Assembly: GCA_903873355.1 (NCBI GenBank)
Contig: CAIQOG010000217.1
Span: forward strand, 1 to 28,507
DNA from: an uncultured Bacteroidales bacterium
GTDB taxonomy: Bacteria > Bacteroidota > Bacteroidia > Bacteroidales > Paludibacteraceae
Reading direction: 5' to 3'
DNA length: 28,507 bases
Shown here: piece by piece, positions 24,641 through 28,507 of the stretch
How the letters are laid out: every line of letters begins with the position of its first letter
How positions within the stretch are numbered: position 1 is the stretch's first letter
The notes under the pieces: generated by a model
What the model was told of the DNA's origin: nothing
Database searches by the model: none
Seen by the model: the letters and a program-made list of their open reading frames with translations, nothing else
Position numbers and translations under genes: made by a program

Positions 24641-25882
24641 ATGAAAACACTTACTTCTTTAAAAACTTTAATTGTGGCTCTTTGTATAGCCACATCATTC
24701 TCAATGCTATCTGCACAAACGCTCGTTGCAGGTTGGGATTTCCAAACAGCCAATGCAACGATCGGTGCAGTTGCTATTGTAAATTCGCCAAATACACCAA
24801 CTGTGATGCCTTCTAATTTTGGAACAGGTTATATCTTTTTAGATGGTACCAATGGTTCAAGTACTTTTTTACCATCATATGGTGAAATTAGTGGAACTAC
24901 CGGAGTTTCATGGAATCTTGTTACGGGTGATGGTTTTAGTACTGTGACCACATCTCCGGCAGCTTTACTTATAGCTCGCAAAACACCAACCAGCCCTGCA
25001 AGTGATACAAACGGTAAATCGATCGTATTTAAATTCTCAATGACAGGATATGATTATGTGGATATTTCCTATGGAATTTTACGGCATGGTACAGCAACTG
25101 ACAGTACTTCATTTAAAACAACAACCTGGTCATATAGCACTGATGGTTCAAGTTGGACAAAAATTGAAGACTATGATATATATTCACTATATTATGCAGT
25201 TTCAGGTGGTGCAAGAACATACTATGGCTCAAAGCTCGTTTCAATTCCTACGAATGGTTCTCATCTTCCCGCATTGGCTAATGCAGCAACTGCCTATCTT
25301 CAAATGACAGTTAGTGGTGCTACCGGAACAACTTCATATTCAAACATTCGGTTGGATAATGTAAAAATTAAAGCGGCTAAAGCTTTTTCTGTAGCTCCTA
25401 CAATTACATTTAGCCCTACTTTTACAACTACGCCTGCTACTTTAAACAAGAATGTAGGTGATCCATCTTTCACTGAAAAAGCAAGTAGTAATTCAGGTGG
25501 AGCTATAACTTATAGTAGTGACAATACTGCTGTTGCAACGGTTGAAGCTTCTACAGGCGCAGTTATAATTGTAAGTGCAGGTGTTGCAAATATAACGGCT
25601 ACAGTGGCTCAATCTACGATGTTTACCAGTGGTACTAAGTCCTATGCATTAACTGTGGGTACAAATGCCGTAAATAATCCAACTGAAACTACTGTAATTT
25701 ATTCTTCAAAAGGCAGGATTATTATTAAAACTGACTCAGCTTATCCTTATGAAATTATTTCAGCCAATGGACAAATGATTGCTAAAGGCATAGCTCTTGC
25801 GGGTGTGAATGAAATAACTATTGCTACAAAAAGCATGGTGCTTGTTAAAGTCAATGGACATGTAACGAAAATTATTCAGTAA
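24641..25882 (+). CDS. Secreted AGWDFQT-type protein with Ig-like and sorting domains, long form
   Basis: This 413-residue protein has signal peptide 1-25 (SMLSAQ), then LVAGWDFQT and a sandwich module up to about 250 (NFGTGYIFLDGTNGSS, KSIVFKFSMTGYDYVDISYG, WSYSTDGSSWTKIE, YSNIRLDNVKIKAA), homologous to the protein at 21269-21937. Residues about 255-345 look like a bacterial Ig-like (BIG2-type) domain (ITYSSDNTAVATVEAST, AGVANITATV). The C-terminus (TVIYSSKGRIIIKT, YEIISANGQMI, VKVNGHVTKIIQ) matches the sorting-type domain of the preceding protein. It probably binds a glycan or cell-wall component at the surface. The 106-base gap upstream shows no clear promoter; cotranscription is likely. 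Confidence 0.77.
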   Translation: MKTLTSLKTLIVALCIATSFSMLSAQTLVAGWDFQTANATIGAVAIVNSPNTPTVMPSNFGTGYIFLDGTNGSSTFLPSYGEISGTTGVSWNLVTGDGFSTVTTSPAALLIARKTPTSPASDTNGKSIVFKFSMTGYDYVDISYGILRHGTATDSTSFKTTTWSYSTDGSSWTKIEDYDIYSLYYAVSGGARTYYGSKLVSIPTNGSHLPALANAATAYLQMTVSGATGTTSYSNIRLDNVKIKAAKAFSVAPTITFSPTFTTTPATLNKNVGDPSFTEKASSNSGGAITYSSDNTAVATVEASTGAVIIVSAGVANITATVAQSTMFTSGTKSYALTVGTNAVNNPTETTVIYSSKGRIIIKTDSAYPYEIISANGQMIAKGIALAGVNEITIATKSMVLVKVNGHVTKIIQ

Positions 25883-25994
25883 ACTATATTCGATTTAAAA
25901 ACAAAACTTTAATTTTTTCACGATAATTAGGGTTTTAATATAGCTATTCAAATTATATTTATTAAAAGTTGAGTCTCAGGTAATTGGTATTTTA

Positions 25995-26039
25995 AGGCAA
26001 GAGGGGATGTTTGGATTTTCAAACATCCCTTCTTTGCCT
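25995..26039 (+). terminator. Strong terminator before the regulator gene
   Basis: AGGCAAGAGGGGATGTTTG (25995-26013) pairs with 26020-26039 around a GATTTT loop; there is one G:U pair and one bulged T. The nearly symmetrical stem can act in both directions. The bases 25883-25994 upstream hold nothing else I can identify. Confidence 0.85.
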
Positions 26040-26083
26040 GAATCTGAAAATTATGTTTCAAATCTGTTTACGGAAAAATTTAT

Positions 26084-26091
26084 TAAATTTG
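26084..26091 (+). promoter_or_regulatory. -7 promoter element of the HTCS gene
   Basis: TAAATTTG is an exact TAnnTTTG match 17 bases before the start codon. The -33 element is not convincing, and the three-part element of the other promoters is absent, as expected for a constitutively low-level regulator gene. Confidence 0.5.
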
Positions 26092-26108
26092 CCATTAATA
26101 TATAGTCT

Positions 26109-28507
26109 ATGAAAAAGCTCCTGAGTACACTTTATCTCTTAATGCTTTCTAATGTTTTCAGTATGGTCTATTCGCAACAAAGATTGGACTTTAATTACAT
26201 TGGAGGTAAAGAAGGACTGACTGAAAATGTGGTCAATGACATTGTACAGGATAAAAACGGATTTATCTGGTTGGCAACCAACGATGGTTTGAATCGCTAC
26301 GATGGCTATAATATGATTTATTTTCGTTACGACCCGTTGAAAACCAATAGTTTGAGCAGCAACGTACTCACTTCTTTGAAAGTGGATAAAAACGGGATGT
26401 TGTGGATTGGTACCAGCGATGGTGGGTTAAATAAATATGACCCTGAGAATAACACTTTTATTCGATTTCAGAATAATCCAACTGATGCAACGACGATTGC
26501 ATCAGGAATGATTGATAATATTGAAGAAGATAACGATGGAAATATCTGGCTCAATATTCGTAATAAAGGCATTGATCGCTTGGTGATAAATGATTCAAAA
26601 ACACAATTCATTCATTACAACACACATAACCTAGGAAATAATTATGTTCCGGTTTTAAAAAGCAATACTACTACCGGAATGTCAAAAAGCACATTGGGAG
26701 GCATTTGGGTATGTTCGGAAAAAGGCATTCAACGAATTACTGCCGACCAAGTAAAAGTAGACAATCTAATCGGCTGGGGACAAAATGCATCGATACCTGC
26801 AAAAAACATCATAGAATCGCCCGATAAATCAGTTTGGATAGCTTACGGAAACGGTACTATTATAAATTTTCAGGCTCCAACATCTTCCCTAAATTCAGAC
26901 TTGGCAATTCGTTCCAAACTTTCAGTTGGTCCATTTATTGGTAATGTAACATTGGATATTGATCAGCAAAATGAATTATGGATTGGTAGTGGAAACGGTC
27001 TTTTTAAAGCTAATAAAAAGTCAGTTATTAACTACAGTTTTGGTCAGTATCCGTTGAACAATCTTCCCACAAATCGGATTTTATGCACTTTTGTTGACAG
27101 GTATAATGTACTTTGGTTGGGAACTTACAACAATGGAGCTTTGAATTTTCCGCTTAATCAACAATTATTCTATATTTTCGATGATTTGATGTTATCACGT
27201 GAAGAAAAGTCTAATCCATTTTTTAATAATGCTATTCATTCGGTATGCGAAGATAAATCCGGTGCGCTGTGGATTGGTTCTGAAGGTGGTGGTATTATCC
27301 GTATTGGGGAAGGCCTGAATGCTTTTATTGATAAAACAAAAACCGAAAGGTTGAGTGTCGATTTCTTATCAAAGTCCCATAACTCATGGTTATTAGACAA
27401 TAATATTTATTGCTTATATTTCGATTCGAAACAACGACTGTGGATAGGAAGCAGCGAGGGATTGATTCAACTTAGCTTTAATTCATCGTACAATCCTCGC
27501 AAACCGCTTAGTAAGAGTGATTTCAGTGTTAAGTATTTTACACTGAAAGAGTCGGAATTTCAGGTTTTTGGAGAAGGAGCTGTTTTTGCGATAGCCGAAG
27601 ATAAATATGGAACTGTTTGGGCGGCTAAGTGGAATGGTGGGTTACATCGTTATATCGAAAGTGAAAACAGATTTGAGGGCTTTCACCCCAATCCTGCTCA
27701 ACAAGGATCAATTTCACACAATACTGTGCGGACAATTTTGTTTGAGCCCAATGGTGAAGCATGGATTGGCACAGCCGGTGGCGGATTGAACAAGATGATT
27801 TTTCCGGATGGGAATAAAGGAAAACCATATTTCATTTGTTACAAGAACGACCCGGACAACCCTCAGAGTTTAAGTAATAACTACATACTGAACTTGCAAA
27901 AGGATAAATCCGGCAATCTGTGGGTTGGTACATTCGGTGGTGGGTTAAATAAATTGATAAAGTCGGATGAAGCGTCACACAAAATAACTTTTAAACGCTA
28001 CACAATTGAAAATCAATTACCCGGAAACACAATTAAAGGTTTGATGTTCGATCGTGAAAATCGCTTATGGGCGACCACCAACCGCGATTTATTCCGCATG
28101 AATATAGGTTCGGAAAACATAACACAATTAATCAGTTCTTCACGCTTTAAAATTGATGAATTCAAGGATAATGCTAATTATTTGTTCAAAAATGGATACA
28201 TGCTTTGGGGTGGAATAAACGGATTGGTCATTTTTTCACCTGAAAAATCGGAAAACAAGAACTCAAATGTCTGTCCGTGCCTGACTAATATCTTTATTGA
28301 TAATAAACAACTTAACCCCGGCGAAAAAACAGATGGCGATATATTGTTGAAAAAAGCTATTCAGTATACAGAAAAAATAGTGTTGCCCTATTACAAAAAC
28401 ACCATTGAATTACAATTTTCGGGTATGGATTTCTCTAACACAAAAGGGATTGTTTACAAATACTACCTTGATGGTTATGATAATAATCCTGTGGTTTCGA
28501 ATAAGTC
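26109..28507 (+). CDS. Hybrid two-component system sensor (HTCS), N-terminal part, runs off the window
   Basis: The frame stays open from the ATG at 26109 to the window end (799 codons). A signal peptide (1-22, VYSQQ) places the sensor in the periplasm. Fourteen Reg_prop blades can be counted, from IWLATNDGLNRYDG (53-66) through LWIGTSDGGLNKY, LWIGSEGGGIIRI, LWVGTFGGGLNKL to LWGGINGLVIF near 699: exactly the two seven-bladed propellers of classical HTCS. A Y_Y_Y domain begins near 760 (NTIELQFSGMDFSNT). The histidine kinase, receiver and AraC-type DNA-binding parts should lie beyond 28507. HTCS sense an oligosaccharide and activate their adjacent PUL, so it is the likely activator of the promoters carrying the three-part element. 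Confidence 0.93.
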   Translation, partial: MKKLLSTLYLLMLSNVFSMVYSQQRLDFNYIGGKEGLTENVVNDIVQDKNGFIWLATNDGLNRYDGYNMIYFRYDPLKTNSLSSNVLTSLKVDKNGMLWIGTSDGGLNKYDPENNTFIRFQNNPTDATTIASGMIDNIEEDNDGNIWLNIRNKGIDRLVINDSKTQFIHYNTHNLGNNYVPVLKSNTTTGMSKSTLGGIWVCSEKGIQRITADQVKVDNLIGWGQNASIPAKNIIESPDKSVWIAYGNGTIINFQAPTSSLNSDLAIRSKLSVGPFIGNVTLDIDQQNELWIGSGNGLFKANKKSVINYSFGQYPLNNLPTNRILCTFVDRYNVLWLGTYNNGALNFPLNQQLFYIFDDLMLSREEKSNPFFNNAIHSVCEDKSGALWIGSEGGGIIRIGEGLNAFIDKTKTERLSVDFLSKSHNSWLLDNNIYCLYFDSKQRLWIGSSEGLIQLSFNSSYNPRKPLSKSDFSVKYFTLKESEFQVFGEGAVFAIAEDKYGTVWAAKWNGGLHRYIESENRFEGFHPNPAQQGSISHNTVRTILFEPNGEAWIGTAGGGLNKMIFPDGNKGKPYFICYKNDPDNPQSLSNNYILNLQKDKSGNLWVGTFGGGLNKLIKSDEASHKITFKRYTIENQLPGNTIKGLMFDRENRLWATTNRDLFRMNIGSENITQLISSSRFKIDEFKDNANYLFKNGYMLWGGINGLVIFSPEKSENKNSNVCPCLTNIFIDNKQLNPGEKTDGDILLKKAIQYTEKIVLPYYKNTIELQFSGMDFSNTKGIVYKYYLDGYDNNPVVSNK

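Noticed and set aside
25925..25940. Possible fourth copy of the regulatory element on the - strand (TTAAAACCCTAATTA)
   Set aside because: It matches only block 2 of copy C and its flanks; blocks 1 and 3 are absent at the right spacing.

Overview
The window is a polysaccharide-utilisation locus (PUL) from a low-GC member of the Bacteroidota. The evidence is a SusC/SusD pair, a hybrid two-component regulator (HTCS) N-terminal half with 14 propeller blades, promoters of the TAnnTTTG type, A-rich leaders without Shine-Dalgarno sequences, and C-terminal type IX secretion (T9SS) sorting domains. I cannot name the species. T9SS together with a SusCD-type PUL would fit a Paludibacter/Tannerella-like or other environmental Bacteroidales lineage, but that is inference. 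Every gene lies on the + strand.

Layout. 1-380: a strong terminator from an upstream unit, then the first promoter. 381-5480: susC-like and susD-like genes, closed by an 18-bp perfect hairpin. 5714-9549: a sialic-acid module made of an N-acetylneuraminate lyase-like aldolase, a GH33-type sialidase with five Asp-boxes and an MFS importer. 9562-18458: a tightly packed run of one secreted beta-helix protein and four serine-type sulfatases. One sulfatase carries a truncated GH28-like beta-helix at its C-terminus, and one has Gln where the catalytic-site His of GKWH is expected. A terminator follows. 18594-21131: a second beta-helix protein, paralogous to the first but with a T9SS domain. 21269-25882: three secreted proteins of unknown function, two of them sharing an AGWDFQT beta-sandwich-like module and two ending in a sorting-type domain. 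A strong terminator follows. 26109-28507: the sensor half of an HTCS that runs off the window.

How the parts probably work together (inference). The surface sialidase, sulfatases and beta-helix enzymes trim a sialylated, sulfated glycan; SusCD imports the products; the MFS protein carries the free nonulosonic acid across the inner membrane; and the aldolase splits it to pyruvate and an N-acylmannosamine. The last sulfatase resembles GlcNAc-6-O-sulfatases of the mucin-desulfating type, so a mucin-like or other host/animal glycan is the simplest substrate. No kinase, epimerase, galactosidase or hexosaminidase is in the window, so the pathway must be completed elsewhere.

The most interesting signal is not a gene. 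The promoters of susC (285), the second beta-helix gene (18496) and the unknown secreted cluster (21175) share a three-part element: TTACCCAT, then ACCC, then AwTTGwCC, followed by a -7 box. The first and third blocks and the -7 box keep almost identical spacing in all three copies. This ties the unknown secreted genes to the PUL as one regulon, and the HTCS at the right end is the obvious candidate activator.
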